The notes beneath the pieces are model-generated. The model did no database searches. It saw only the letters and a list, made by a program, of their open reading frames with translations, and had not been told where the DNA came from. Source: JACQXX01 sp964639175 (GTDB lineage Bacteria > Acidobacteriota > Blastocatellia > Chloracidobacteriales > Chloracidobacteriaceae). From it: a stretch of DNA of 9,812 nucleotides. A program made the translations under genes and the position numbers. The DNA lies in the NCBI GenBank assembly GCA_964639175.1, contig CAZXCE010000305.1, forward strand, positions 1 through 9,812, read 5' to 3'. Positions 1 to 7,245 of this stretch are shown here, piece after piece (the first letter of the stretch is position 1; every line of letters starts with the position of its first letter).

Positions 1-80
1 AGCGTGAATTGCAGCAATTCTTGAACCTTCAAGAATTTTCACTTGAAGCTGGTGTTGAGTACAAGAATCTCGACGATTGA
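1..80 (+). CDS. C-terminal end of an unidentified protein (partial)
   Basis: An open frame enters from the left edge (codons in phase with position 3) and ends at a TGA at 78-80. It gives about 25 residues, rich in Gln, Leu and Glu and ending YKNLDD. A strong hairpin terminator begins 37 bases after the stop, which is what one expects at the end of a real transcription unit, and the next gene runs in the opposite direction. Too little is visible to name a family. It could be chance open frame, but stop plus terminator favours a real gene end. Confidence 0.45.
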   Translation, partial: RELQQFLNLQEFSLEAGVEYKNLDD

Positions 81-117
81 TCAATGGAACCGGCGGAGAA
101 AAAGCCTCCAAAAACAC

Positions 118-153
118 AAACTGACGGACTCTTGCAGAAGAATCCGTCAGTTT
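118..153. terminator. Bidirectional intrinsic terminator between convergent genes
   Basis: A perfect 11-base inverted repeat (AAACTGACGGA at 118-128, TCCGTCAGTTT at 143-153) encloses a 14-base loop. The top strand runs into TTTT after the stem. The bottom strand runs into a T-rich stretch (complement of the A-rich 108-120). The element lies between the plus-strand gene ending at 80 and the minus-strand gene ending at 209, so it can end transcription from both sides. Confidence 0.85.
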
Positions 154-208
154 TCAGGGCCTGGTACCTGAAAGCATCTGATCGCCCATTGACAATCAGC
201 CTGCAAAC

Positions 209-778
209 TTAATCGGCGGCAGGAGGCGCTGGTTCAGCGTGTGGAATTGCGCGCAGATATTCATAGATGTTGCGGATGTCGTCATCCGTCATTTTGGAAT
301 AGGCTGGCCAGGGGAAAACTTGAAGAATTGGGCCAAATTGAGGATGGCGATTCTTAAAGTCTTTGCCCGTGCGAACTGATTCCTTGAACTGATCAAAGGT
401 CAACCCGGCAGGAAGACCCTTGGAATCAGGCGTGAGATTGGCTGATGTAAATGGACCGAATTTTGCACCGCCAGCCATATAATTGGTGGTGTTAATTTTT
501 TCAGCCTGACCCAGGAACGGGTCTCCGCCCTCTAAATAAGTCGGCGCCGTATGGCAATCAAGACATCCGGCCACCGCGTTGACCAGATAACTTCCTTCGC
601 CAACCATTTTTCGGTTTTTCCCTTCCAGGTTTAATTGAACTGGTGCAATTTCTAACCCGCGTTTCCAGGTTTTCTTGGGAAGATCTTCAGCCAGGGGTAA
701 TTCCTGAGCGTTGACATAAAACAGAACCGATACCGTCGAAATAAACAGCAGCGCTGCCAGCATAATGAATCGTTTCAT
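209..778 (-). CDS. Secreted monohaem cytochrome c
   Basis: A 189-residue c-type cytochrome, an electron carrier acting outside the cytoplasmic membrane. The start ATG has an AGAGGA ribosome site about 9 bases upstream. Residues 1-24 form a signal peptide: MKR, a long hydrophobic stretch, then a VNA-like cleavage site. The haem-binding CxxCH motif is CLDCH, C72-C75-H76. The C-terminal half has the usual features of this cytochrome family: an NLTPD motif near 114-118, a TFDQFKESVRTG helix, and the closing YEYLRAIP helix. The sixth haem ligand is probably M163 in the SKMTDDD segment. From memory, relatives often carry VMPWP where this one has VFPWP (F155), so the usual candidate Met at that site is absent. 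No partner dehydrogenase is visible, so the electron donor is unknown. Confidence 0.9.
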   Translation of the reverse strand: MKRFIMLAALLFISTVSVLFYVNAQELPLAEDLPKKTWKRGLEIAPVQLNLEGKNRKMVGEGSYLVNAVAGCLDCHTAPTYLEGGDPFLGQAEKINTTNYMAGGAKFGPFTSANLTPDSKGLPAGLTFDQFKESVRTGKDFKNRHPQFGPILQVFPWPAYSKMTDDDIRNIYEYLRAIPHAEPAPPAAD

Positions 779-1291
779 AATGATTTTTCCTCTGAATGGG
801 GTAGTTTGATTTTTTGGTTTTCTGCAGAACTTGGGTAAGGTCGCGTGAACTGATTGATGTAGAGTCCTTACAGACTACCGAAGCACTCTGGATTTACCAA
901 AGACTTTGCAACAATCGGTCAAAATGCGCCACGAATCACACCGGTATTGCCAAATCGAGCGACAGCAAGCCTATCATATTCCTGGCCTGACGCGTCGTTT
1001 CATCTCAAAGACGCGCGATATGAAAGAAGATGGGTTCATCCACCTCGTGAAAATTGGGCACGCCGTACACCCAGGCAACCACCTTGAGCGTTTCAGGTCT
1101 GGGGCGTTACCACGGGGTATCTTTCTTCTGGGGAGGCCAGCGGTGGGGAATTCATTGGGTGCCAATCTGTCTTTGCAGGTGAGTGAATCAATTGAAAGTG
1201 TTCCAATCTGTGGAGGAGTGGTTTAGATTCTACAACTCTGATTCTTCCCAGCCTGATCTGCAGAACTCTTTAACCTTGTTTTTCATGGAAA
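779..1291. other. Gene-poor spacer between cytochrome and sensor kinase
   Basis: This 513-base stretch must hold the promoters of two divergent genes, the cytochrome (leftward) and the sensor kinase (rightward), but I see no convincing -35/-10 pair for either. Short open frames on both strands (about 906-1226 plus, 974-1165 minus) overlap each other, lack ribosome sites and encode Arg/Pro/Gly-rich sequence of no recognisable family. I treat them as chance. The GC-rich block 1000-1160 has the look of an old, eroded insertion or a dispersed non-coding repeat, but nothing in the window proves this. Confidence 0.5.
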
Positions 1292-4200
1292 ATGGTGAAC
1301 ATGGCCACTCACACAGGGCTCATCGCAAAAATAATCGGTCGCGGGCTGCTGTTGGTGTGGGTACTGGGTCTGCTCTGTGCATCGGCAATAGGGGCGCCAT
1401 CACACCCACTGGTTGAGATTCAAGACGTTGGACGGTTGAAATTTCGGACTTATTCGGAAAATGCGGGCCTGACAGATATTCATTCAATCGTGTTTGACCA
1501 AAAAGGGTATCTGTGGGTGGGAACATTGTCTGGGCCAGCTTATTTTAACGGTCGAACCTGGACGCTGATTGACCTTCCCAATAAGCAATTATCAAGCTGG
1601 GTTCGGGTGATGACTGTCTCTGCTGATGGAAGTCTGTGGTTTGGCACAGAAAGTGGTGGGCTGGTGCATTATCAAGATGGCCATATGACCGCCTATACCA
1701 CAGCTTCCGGATTACCAAACAATGGAATTCGGGCGTTACTTGAGACCAAAAAGGCAGATGGCACGACCACCTTGTGGGCGGGAACGTTTGGAGGTGGACT
1801 GGCCTGTTTTGAAGATGGCCAGTGGAAAACATATGATCCGTCCAATGGCTTCCCAGGTCGCTATGTTTACAAATTGATTCAATCCCACACGGCTGATGGC
1901 TCACTCGCGATTTGGGCTGGCACCAGCGAGGGGCTGCTCCGATTGGAAAACGGCACCTGGCGACAATGGACAACTCAAAATAGCGGTCTTCCAAACAATG
2001 TCATCTTGAGTTTGTTTGAAACTGATTCGCCCTTGGGCCATAAGCAACTCTGGGTGGGCACCGAACAAGGGGTCGTGGTTTTTGAAAATAATCACTGGCA
2101 ACAGTTTGATCCGGAGACTGAAGTCCCAGCCGTCGCCATCCTGGCACTGCAAGCAACACAATCGCCAACAGGGGTTCAAACCATGTGGGTTGGCACCCAG
2201 GGCCGGGGGTTGCTGCGGTTTGAGCGGGGTCGCTGGACCGCCTTTGATGTCAAGGCCGGCCTGCCCAATAACCTGATTGTCAGTCTGGCTCAAAGCCAAA
2301 CCCAGTCCGGCAGGTCTGATACGTTGTGGGTTGGCACCAGCCGGGGAACGCTGGCCAGTCTCTATCTTGGTGGCTGGAAAACTCTGGATCACCAGACCGG
2401 ATTGCCCAATGATCAGGTGTATCGAGTGCTGGAATCCCGGAACGCTGACGGGAGACCGGTCTACTGGTTTGCCACGTACGGCGGGCTGGCTAAATTCGAG
2501 GCTGGTCAATGGACAGTGTACACCACCCAAAACAGCCCGCTTCCGAGCGATATTGTCGAAACCCTGGCTGAAGAAATTCGCCCCGATGGGTCCAAAGTCC
2601 TGTGGGTTGGGTTTTTCCAGTCGAATTCAGGTGGATTGGCTCGGCTCGAAAATGGGCAGTGGACGGTATTTGATAAATCCAGGGGGCTGCCTGATAACCG
2701 GGTTACCCGGATCCTGGTGACACATACTGAAACAGGAAAATCACGGTTGTGGGTGGCAACCTATGGCGGCGGAGTCGGACGGTTTGAAGATGGAACCTGG
2801 ACCACGCTCAACACTGACAACGGGTTGATTGACAACCGGATCCAGGCATTGCTGGAAACCGACGCTCCACAGGGCGGGAAAACTCTGTGGATTGGTACCT
2901 TTGGCGGCCTGGTTCGCTACGAAAAGGGTCAATTTACCACCTATGACATCACGTCTGGCCTTCCAAACAATGGCGTACTCGATATTTTGGAAAGAAAAGA
3001 GGCAGACCAACCGCCCTGGTTGTGGGTTGGCACCAATGGGGGCGGGTTGGCCGGTTTTGATTACACCTCACCCAAACCGCAATGGCGGGTCTTTGCCAGG
3101 CCAACGCTGGCGACATTGCCCAGCAACATTATTTTCCAGGTTCAACAGGACGCGTATGGACGCATCTATGCAACCACAAACAGCGGAGTGGTTCGGCTGA
3201 CGTTCCCCTCTAATCAGCCAGTCTCGCCTGAAACCGTCAAAGTGATGACCTTTACCAGTGAGGATGGATTGCCAAGCGGGATTTGTAATTTTGGTGCGTC
3301 GCTGGTGGACAGTCAGGGCCGAATCTGGGTGGGGACAGCCAAAGGGGCGACCTTTCTTGAGACCAGGGCAGATAGTGAAAACCTGCAACCACGACCAGTC
3401 GTCATCGAATATGTTTCCAACTCTCATCAGCACACGCCACTGACACCGGGCACGGTCCTCTCGTATCGGGAAAACCATTTGACCTTTGAATTTGCCTGTT
3501 TGAATTATCACCGAGAGTCTGAAATCAGGTATCAAACCCAACTGCTTGGTTTTGAGGAATCACCAACTGCCTGGAATCAAGATAGTAAAAAGGAATACAC
3601 CAACCTCGGCGCTGGCACCTATATCTTCCGGGTCTGGGCAAAAAATCATTTGGGAGTAGTTTCCGGCCCGGCTGAGTTCCAGTTTTCAATCACGGCGGCC
3701 CCGTGGCGTACCTGGTGGGCGTACCTGCTGTATGCCCTGATTGTGGGGCTGACCGGTCTGGGGATCATCCGGCTGAGTCAGCACCGGCTTGAACGTCGCA
3801 ACCAGTTGCTCGAAACCAAAATTGCCGAGCGCACGGTGGAACTGGCGGCAAAAGTGAAAGAAGTTGAGGCTTCAGAAAAGAAAGCGTTGTATGCCAGCAA
3901 TGCCAAGAGCACGTTTCTGGCAAATATGAGCCATGAATTGCGCACACCCTTGAACGCAATTCTCGGATTTGCCCAGTTGATGGAACGCGAGCACCATCGG
4001 GCGTCTCAGGATTATGAATACCTCGGAATCATCATTCGTAGCGGTGAACATCTGTTGAGCCTGATCAATGACGTGCTGTCGCTTTCCAAAATTGAAGCTG
4101 GCAAATTATCGTTGTCAGAACAGGTTTTTGACTTGAAAAAAATGTTGCGCAGCCTCCAGGAAATGTTCCAGTTACGGGCTGAGGCCAAACACCTCCGACT

Positions 4201-5284
4201 GGAGTTTCGGGTGGCCGAAGACCTGCCCCACCTTGTCACCAGCGACGAAAGTAAGCTCAAACAGGTTTTAATCAACTTAATCAACAATGCCATCAAATTT
4301 ACCGATCAGGGCAGCGTGATCCTGTCAGTGGCGCCGACCAAAGAGCGAATCCGGTTTGAAGTAACCGACACCGGGGTTGGGATTGGCGCCCATGAATTTC
4401 AACACCTGTTTGAACCCTTTGTTCAAACGCATAGCGGACTCAAGACCAAGGAAGGCACTGGCCTGGGGTTAGCGATCAGTCGTGAGATCATTCGGCTGAT
4501 GGGTGGTGAAATCAAGGTTGAAAGCGAAATCGGCAGGGGCTCGACTTTCTCGTTTGAAATTGTGCTTCCAGCGTCAACCAGCCCAGAACCTCCGGTCTCA
4601 ACCCTGAGTGTGAGCCGGGTGTCAGCCGGCCAGCCTGCCTACCGCATGCTGGTGGTTGATGATCATTTAGAAAACCGGTTGACCTTGCGTATCCTGCTCG
4701 AATCGGTTGGATTTGAAGTCCAGGAAGCGGCAAATGGGCGAGAAGCCATTACCTGCTGGGAACGCTGGAAACCGCATTGCATCTGGCTTGACCTGCGCAT
4801 GCCGGAAATGGATGGCTACGAAGTCACACGCTTCATCCGGGCAAACGAGTCAATGCCAGCCAAAACAGTGATTATTGCTCTTTCCGCCAGTGTGTTTGAG
4901 CAAGATCGGGCCGGGATTCTCGAATGTGGATGTGATGACTTTGTCACCAAGCCATTTCGCGAGGCACAGCTTTTTGAAAAGCTTGAAGAACTGGTTGGGG
5001 TCCGGTTTGATTATGAGGAAAAAGCCGGACAGGCCGCGCAACGTACGCCAGCCATCCAGGTCCTGACCTACGTTTCCCCATTGCGCATGGGGCAGTTGCC
5101 CGCCAAATTACTCGACGAACTGGCCCAAAATCTCAACGTTGGCGATTTGATTCATGCCGAACAACTCATTGATGACATTCGCGCCCTGGATCCACAACTG
5201 GCAGACGAATTGTTGACGCTGTTTCGCCAGTACCGGGTTGAAGAAGTCCTGCGCGTCATCGAAGAAGTCCAGTCAGCCAAATAG
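1292..5284 (+). CDS. Hybrid sensor histidine kinase with double periplasmic beta-propeller
   Basis: A 1330-residue one-protein signalling relay of the Reg_prop/Y_Y_Y class. A signal peptide covers residues 1-35 (hydrophobic core LLLVWVLGLLCA, cleavage near A35). Fourteen propeller repeats follow, each marked by an LWVGT-like strand (near 74, 115, 161, 208, 253, 299, 345, 391, 437, 486, 532, 577, 624, 678) and an SGLPNN-like turn, which fits two seven-bladed propellers. A Y_Y_Y domain lies at about 700-800, one membrane span at about 806-828, then a coiled coil. HisKA has H881 in MSHELRTPLN. The ATPase shows the N box (N995, N998, N999), DTGVGIG at 1026 and GTGLGL at 1055. The receiver has D1123/D1124, phosphoacceptor D1167 and K1220. 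About 85 helical residues close the protein without a clear HPt histidine. In this family the propellers sense a ligand outside the cell, often a polymer breakdown product. No target gene lies beside it and no DNA-binding domain is present, so the output is unknown. ATG at 1301 is an alternative start; neither has a well-spaced ribosome site. Confidence 0.95.
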   Translation: MVNMATHTGLIAKIIGRGLLLVWVLGLLCASAIGAPSHPLVEIQDVGRLKFRTYSENAGLTDIHSIVFDQKGYLWVGTLSGPAYFNGRTWTLIDLPNKQLSSWVRVMTVSADGSLWFGTESGGLVHYQDGHMTAYTTASGLPNNGIRALLETKKADGTTTLWAGTFGGGLACFEDGQWKTYDPSNGFPGRYVYKLIQSHTADGSLAIWAGTSEGLLRLENGTWRQWTTQNSGLPNNVILSLFETDSPLGHKQLWVGTEQGVVVFENNHWQQFDPETEVPAVAILALQATQSPTGVQTMWVGTQGRGLLRFERGRWTAFDVKAGLPNNLIVSLAQSQTQSGRSDTLWVGTSRGTLASLYLGGWKTLDHQTGLPNDQVYRVLESRNADGRPVYWFATYGGLAKFEAGQWTVYTTQNSPLPSDIVETLAEEIRPDGSKVLWVGFFQSNSGGLARLENGQWTVFDKSRGLPDNRVTRILVTHTETGKSRLWVATYGGGVGRFEDGTWTTLNTDNGLIDNRIQALLETDAPQGGKTLWIGTFGGLVRYEKGQFTTYDITSGLPNNGVLDILERKEADQPPWLWVGTNGGGLAGFDYTSPKPQWRVFARPTLATLPSNIIFQVQQDAYGRIYATTNSGVVRLTFPSNQPVSPETVKVMTFTSEDGLPSGICNFGASLVDSQGRIWVGTAKGATFLETRADSENLQPRPVVIEYVSNSHQHTPLTPGTVLSYRENHLTFEFACLNYHRESEIRYQTQLLGFEESPTAWNQDSKKEYTNLGAGTYIFRVWAKNHLGVVSGPAEFQFSITAAPWRTWWAYLLYALIVGLTGLGIIRLSQHRLERRNQLLETKIAERTVELAAKVKEVEASEKKALYASNAKSTFLANMSHELRTPLNAILGFAQLMEREHHRASQDYEYLGIIIRSGEHLLSLINDVLSLSKIEAGKLSLSEQVFDLKKMLRSLQEMFQLRAEAKHLRLEFRVAEDLPHLVTSDESKLKQVLINLINNAIKFTDQGSVILSVAPTKERIRFEVTDTGVGIGAHEFQHLFEPFVQTHSGLKTKEGTGLGLAISREIIRLMGGEIKVESEIGRGSTFSFEIVLPASTSPEPPVSTLSVSRVSAGQPAYRMLVVDDHLENRLTLRILLESVGFEVQEAANGREAITCWERWKPHCIWLDLRMPEMDGYEVTRFIRANESMPAKTVIIALSASVFEQDRAGILECGCDDFVTKPFREAQLFEKLEELVGVRFDYEEKAGQAAQRTPAIQVLTYVSPLRMGQLPAKLLDELAQNLNVGDLIHAEQLIDDIRALDPQLADELLTLFRQYRVEEVLRVIEEVQSAK

Positions 5285-5316
5285 GTCAGGGTTCAGGGTT
5301 CAGGCGATCTGAACCC
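5284..5316. repeat. GGTTCAG heptamers and hairpin after the kinase stop
   Basis: Directly at the kinase stop codon there are two exact GTTCAGG heptamers (5291-5297, 5298-5304) and a degenerate third (GGTCAGG, 5284-5290). The last unit pairs with a following CTGAACCC to make a perfect 8-base stem (5296-5303 with 5309-5316) around a 5-base loop. The hairpin may slow or end kinase transcription, but no T tract follows, so it is not a standard intrinsic terminator. The same heptamer recurs in opposite orientation at 5371-5434. Confidence 0.75.
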
Positions 5317-5365
5317 ACGTTGACGTTGGATGGTTGAAGACCTGGTGACCCATCTGTGATCTGAT

Positions 5366-6232
5366 TCAACGGATCCCCAGACCCTGAACCCCGAACCCTT
5401 GTCTTTCAAACCCGGAACCCGGAACCCGGAACCCTTCGGCATTAAAGATTCCCGTGAGGTGGCCCGCCAGATACAGGTGCTTGGGGGTGCCGGTCCGCAG
5501 GTTGTCCAGGATTTTCCTCCCGTAGAGCTGCACCACCCTCCCATCTTCATCCAAAATGGGAACGACCAGACTTCCGGCCAGGTGTTCGTGGCCGCTGGAG
5601 CGCATCACCCCGACTTCCTGGAGTTTGCGTCGCAGTTCGGCGCTTTCCCCACGGGGTCGTTCCTCCAGCCGCAGTCCCAGTGTCCGGTTGGCATATCCCA
5701 GCCGGAAGAATTGAAGAATTGAGCCTGGAGCATTGAGAAATTCTTCATCGGCATCCTTGGGCAGCAACCCCCGTTTAACCAGGTACTCCTTCAGTTCCAC
5801 CGACTCTTTCCCTACCTGGTGGTAGTACCCCACCGTCTGCTCCAGCAATTCCGCTCCCGTTCCCCCTGGATCAAACAGCGGGTCTTTCCGAACCGTATTT
5901 TTCCTGGATTGTTTTTTAGCCCCCAGCCCCAAGCCCTCAGCCCTGGTTTGGCTCACTCCTCCCAGTGCCGCGACCGCTTCCGTAAAGCTCATTCCTTCCG
6001 TTTCCATTTTCCAGGAAATCACATCCCCGCTCTTCCCACACCCGAAGCACTTGAAGGTGTTGCGCACCACGTCCAGCACCAGCGATGGTGTTTTGTCCGC
6101 ATGCCATAAGCATCGCGTCACCAGCTTGTTTGTCCCGTGCTTCTTCAACTCACACCCGCCAGCCCGCGCCAGGTCCTCCACCCGGTTCACCCGTTTCACG
6201 TCCTCTAGTTCGCTTTCTGTAAAGTGTGGCAT
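5366..6232 (-). pseudogene. Truncated DnaG/CHC2-type primase lacking Toprim
   Basis: The frame encodes 288 residues from the ATG at 6232, preferred over a TTG/GTG-like start 33 bases upstream because an AAGGAGGG ribosome site (6240-6247) lies 7 bases before it. Residues about 1-95 are a CHC2 zinc finger (C41, H44, C62, C65) with the DnaG-type helix GDVISWKMETEGMSFTEAV. A linker follows, then a domain like the N-terminal part of the DnaG core at about 125-266 (RLGYA, VVPILDEDGRVVQLYGRKI, TPKHLYLAG). In DnaG the metal-binding Toprim domain would come next; here sequence of heptameric repeats (residues 267-288) replaces it. Without Toprim the product should not make primers, so this looks like a decayed gene, most likely from a plasmid, phage or integrative element rather than the host dnaG. 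An intact short zinc-finger protein is a less likely reading. Confidence 0.75.
5371..5434 (-). repeat. GGGTTCN heptamer array at the broken end of the primase gene
   Basis: Read on the minus strand from 5434 to 5371 the sequence is three exact GGGTTCC units, a variant GGGTTTG, an 8-base interruption (AAAGACAA), then GGGTTCG, GGGTTCA, GGGTCTG and GGGATCC: eight 7-base units in all. The array is oriented opposite to the cluster at 5284-5304, 54 bases away. It starts exactly where recognisable primase sequence ends, and the primase frame continues through it as a low-complexity Gly/Phe/Arg-rich tail. Short GGGTTC-type arrays often occur as dispersed intergenic repeats; that this one is dispersed cannot be shown from one window. 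Confidence 0.85.
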
Positions 6233-6297
6233 TGCAAAACCCTCCTTGCCTCCGACACCCCCCAATCCTTCTGTTTTGCCTTTGGCTCAGCTTGTGC

Positions 6298-6327
6298 TTG
6301 AAAAATGGTGTCAAGTCTGAATATAAT
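6298..6327 (+). promoter_or_regulatory. Sigma70-type promoter of the XRE/toxin-antitoxin operon
   Basis: TTGAAA (6298-6303) and a perfect TATAAT (6322-6327) are separated by 18 bases. The expected start of transcription, near 6334, falls inside a palindrome. The promoter faces the operon beginning with the small gene at 6453, leaving a leader of about 120 bases. It is the only good promoter match seen in this intergenic region. Confidence 0.65.
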
Positions 6328-6340
6328 TCTTTAAAAGAAT
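6326..6340. promoter_or_regulatory. Palindrome over the transcription start, candidate XRE operator
   Basis: ATTCTTT and AAAGAAT are perfect 7-base arms around a single A. The element overlaps the end of the -10 box and the predicted start point, an ideal place for a repressor. A related imperfect copy (TTCTAAAAGAGCATAT) lies at about 6351-6366. XRE-type regulators of toxin-antitoxin operons commonly bind such palindromes to repress their own operon; assignment to the XRE gene at 6622 is inference. Confidence 0.5.
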
Positions 6341-6383
6341 ATTATATGTCTTCTAAAAGAGCATATGCCAAGCTTTCTTTTTT

Positions 6384-6404
6384 GGATCATGTATACTCTG
6401 ATCC
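6384..6404. promoter_or_regulatory. GGATCA/TGATCC inverted repeat in the operon leader
   Basis: Perfect 6-base arms (6384-6389 and 6399-6404) enclose a 9-base spacer that itself contains TATACT. It lies between the main promoter and the first small gene. It could be a second operator, or could cover a secondary -10 box (no good -35 is present). It could also be chance. Confidence 0.35.
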
Positions 6405-6452
6405 AGGACTGGCCACCTGCTGGCCGATTTTCTGATTTCAGAGGGCACTGTC

Positions 6453-6575
6453 ATGGCAACTGGTGGATATTCCAGAAAAGAAGCACACCGGATCATTGAG
6501 AAACGGCAACGTGACGCTTCAGGTCCTTCCTTTCTGATCGGATACTCACGGCTGGGCAATCCCCCAACTGATTAG
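6453..6575 (+). CDS. Small protein of 40 residues, unknown function
   Basis: ATG at 6453 has an AGAGGG ribosome site at 6440-6445 (7-base gap), and the frame ends at TAG 6573-6575. The product begins MATGGYSRKEAHRIIEKRQR and ends LGNPPTD; it is basic and probably helical in its first half, with no signal peptide or membrane segment. It lies downstream of the operon promoter and 46 bases before the XRE gene, in the same direction. I do not recognise a family. The ribosome site and position support a real gene, but the length is short enough for chance. Confidence 0.5.
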   Translation: MATGGYSRKEAHRIIEKRQRDASGPSFLIGYSRLGNPPTD

Positions 6576-6621
6576 GAAAATCAGCGGCGATATCGGGTAA
6601 CGGAGAGAAAGGAGGACCATC

Positions 6622-7020
6622 ATGATGGACACGATCATGCGCAAAGCTTTCGGCACGCGAATCAAGGAATTGAGGAAGGGCAAACGGTGGACCCAAAAAG
6701 AGCTGGCGGCCCGGCTGGAGATTCGCTTTCAACAACTCAACAAATATGAAGGTGGATTTAATGTTCCACCAGTGGAAATCCTGCTCAAATTAGGGGAGTT
6801 GTTCGGGGTAACGGTGGATTATCTGCTCACGGGGGAAACAACTGAGGGAATGCCGTTGCGGAATCTGCAGTTGATTGACCGGTTTCGGGAAGTGGAACGA
6901 CTCAAGGCCGACGACCAGGAAGCGGTGCTCAAACTCATTGATGCCATGGTGGTCAAACACCGGGTGGAAGGCGCCCTGCGACCGTTTGAAAAACAGACTG
7001 AAGGCAGCATTCTTTCATAA
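6622..7020 (+). CDS. XRE-family transcriptional regulator
   Basis: A 132-residue cytoplasmic DNA-binding protein. Residues about 8-70 are a Cro/C1-type helix-turn-helix domain (FGTRIKELRKGKRWTQKELA, then the recognition helix IRFQQLNKYEGG, then the closing LGELFGVTVDYLLTG). A helical tail of about 60 residues (LIDRFREVERL, EAVLKLIDAMV) probably dimerises. AGGAGG at 6610-6615 serves ATG 6622 or the adjacent ATG 6625. It is followed after 12 bases by the MazE-like gene, so the genes are almost surely co-transcribed. The likely role is repression of its own operon through the palindrome near 6333; target and trigger are inferred. Confidence 0.9.
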   Translation: MMDTIMRKAFGTRIKELRKGKRWTQKELAARLEIRFQQLNKYEGGFNVPPVEILLKLGELFGVTVDYLLTGETTEGMPLRNLQLIDRFREVERLKADDQEAVLKLIDAMVVKHRVEGALRPFEKQTEGSILS

Positions 7021-7032
7021 AGGAGTCATCCA

Positions 7033-7242
7033 ATGGCAACCCAGGCGGAAGAACTACTGGAAAAAATGAAATCGCTGCCGCCGGAATCGCTGGCGGAAGT
7101 GGAGAAACTCATTGATTCACTGGCGGCCCGGTATCGGCAAGTGTCACCGATGGATGACAGCGACGACTGGACAGAGGCTGATCTGAGGGAAGCGACGCTG
7201 GCTTCGTGGCGGTATGCACAAACAATGGAAGAAGGGGACTAA
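7033..7242 (+). CDS. MazE-like antitoxin of the toxin-antitoxin operon
   Basis: A 69-residue acidic protein with an AAAGGAG ribosome site 7 bases before its ATG. The first 35 residues are a predicted helix pair (EELLEKMKSLPPESLAEVEK, then LIDSLAAR). The rest is acidic and probably disordered until it meets toxin, with DWTEADLREATLASWRYAQ near the end. The size, acidity and position 3 bases before a MazF/PemK-like toxin gene identify it as the cognate antitoxin, which would bind and block the toxin. No AbrB-like or ribbon-helix-helix DNA-binding domain is evident, which fits DNA binding being supplied by the XRE protein. Confidence 0.75.
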   Translation: MATQAEELLEKMKSLPPESLAEVEKLIDSLAARYRQVSPMDDSDDWTEADLREATLASWRYAQTMEEGD

Positions 7243-7245
7243 GCC

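Noticed and set aside
906..1226. Plus-strand frame and overlapping minus-strand frame (974-1165) in the spacer
   Set aside because: Both lack a ribosome site, overlap each other on opposite strands and have no recognisable domain; kept only as a note on the spacer.
1183..1416. GTG-start frame upstream of and overlapping the kinase start
   Set aside because: It runs more than 100 bases into the kinase gene in another frame. The overlapping part has the Arg/Gly-rich look of an out-of-frame translation, and no known protein is recognised.
1901..2530. Long minus-strand open frame (209 codons) inside the sensor kinase
   Set aside because: It lies antisense to well-supported propeller repeats, has no ribosome site and no recognisable family. 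Other open frames within 1292-5284 (for example 3068-3541 minus, 2277-2720 plus) are shadows in the same way.
5371..5434. Possible CRISPR or iteron array
   Set aside because: The units are 7 bases, contiguous and degenerate, with no spacers. There is no cas gene and no replication initiator beside them (the primase is broken).
6309..6314. TTGACA on the minus strand as -35 of a primase promoter
   Set aside because: The -35 match is perfect, but no acceptable -10 box lies 16-19 bases downstream.
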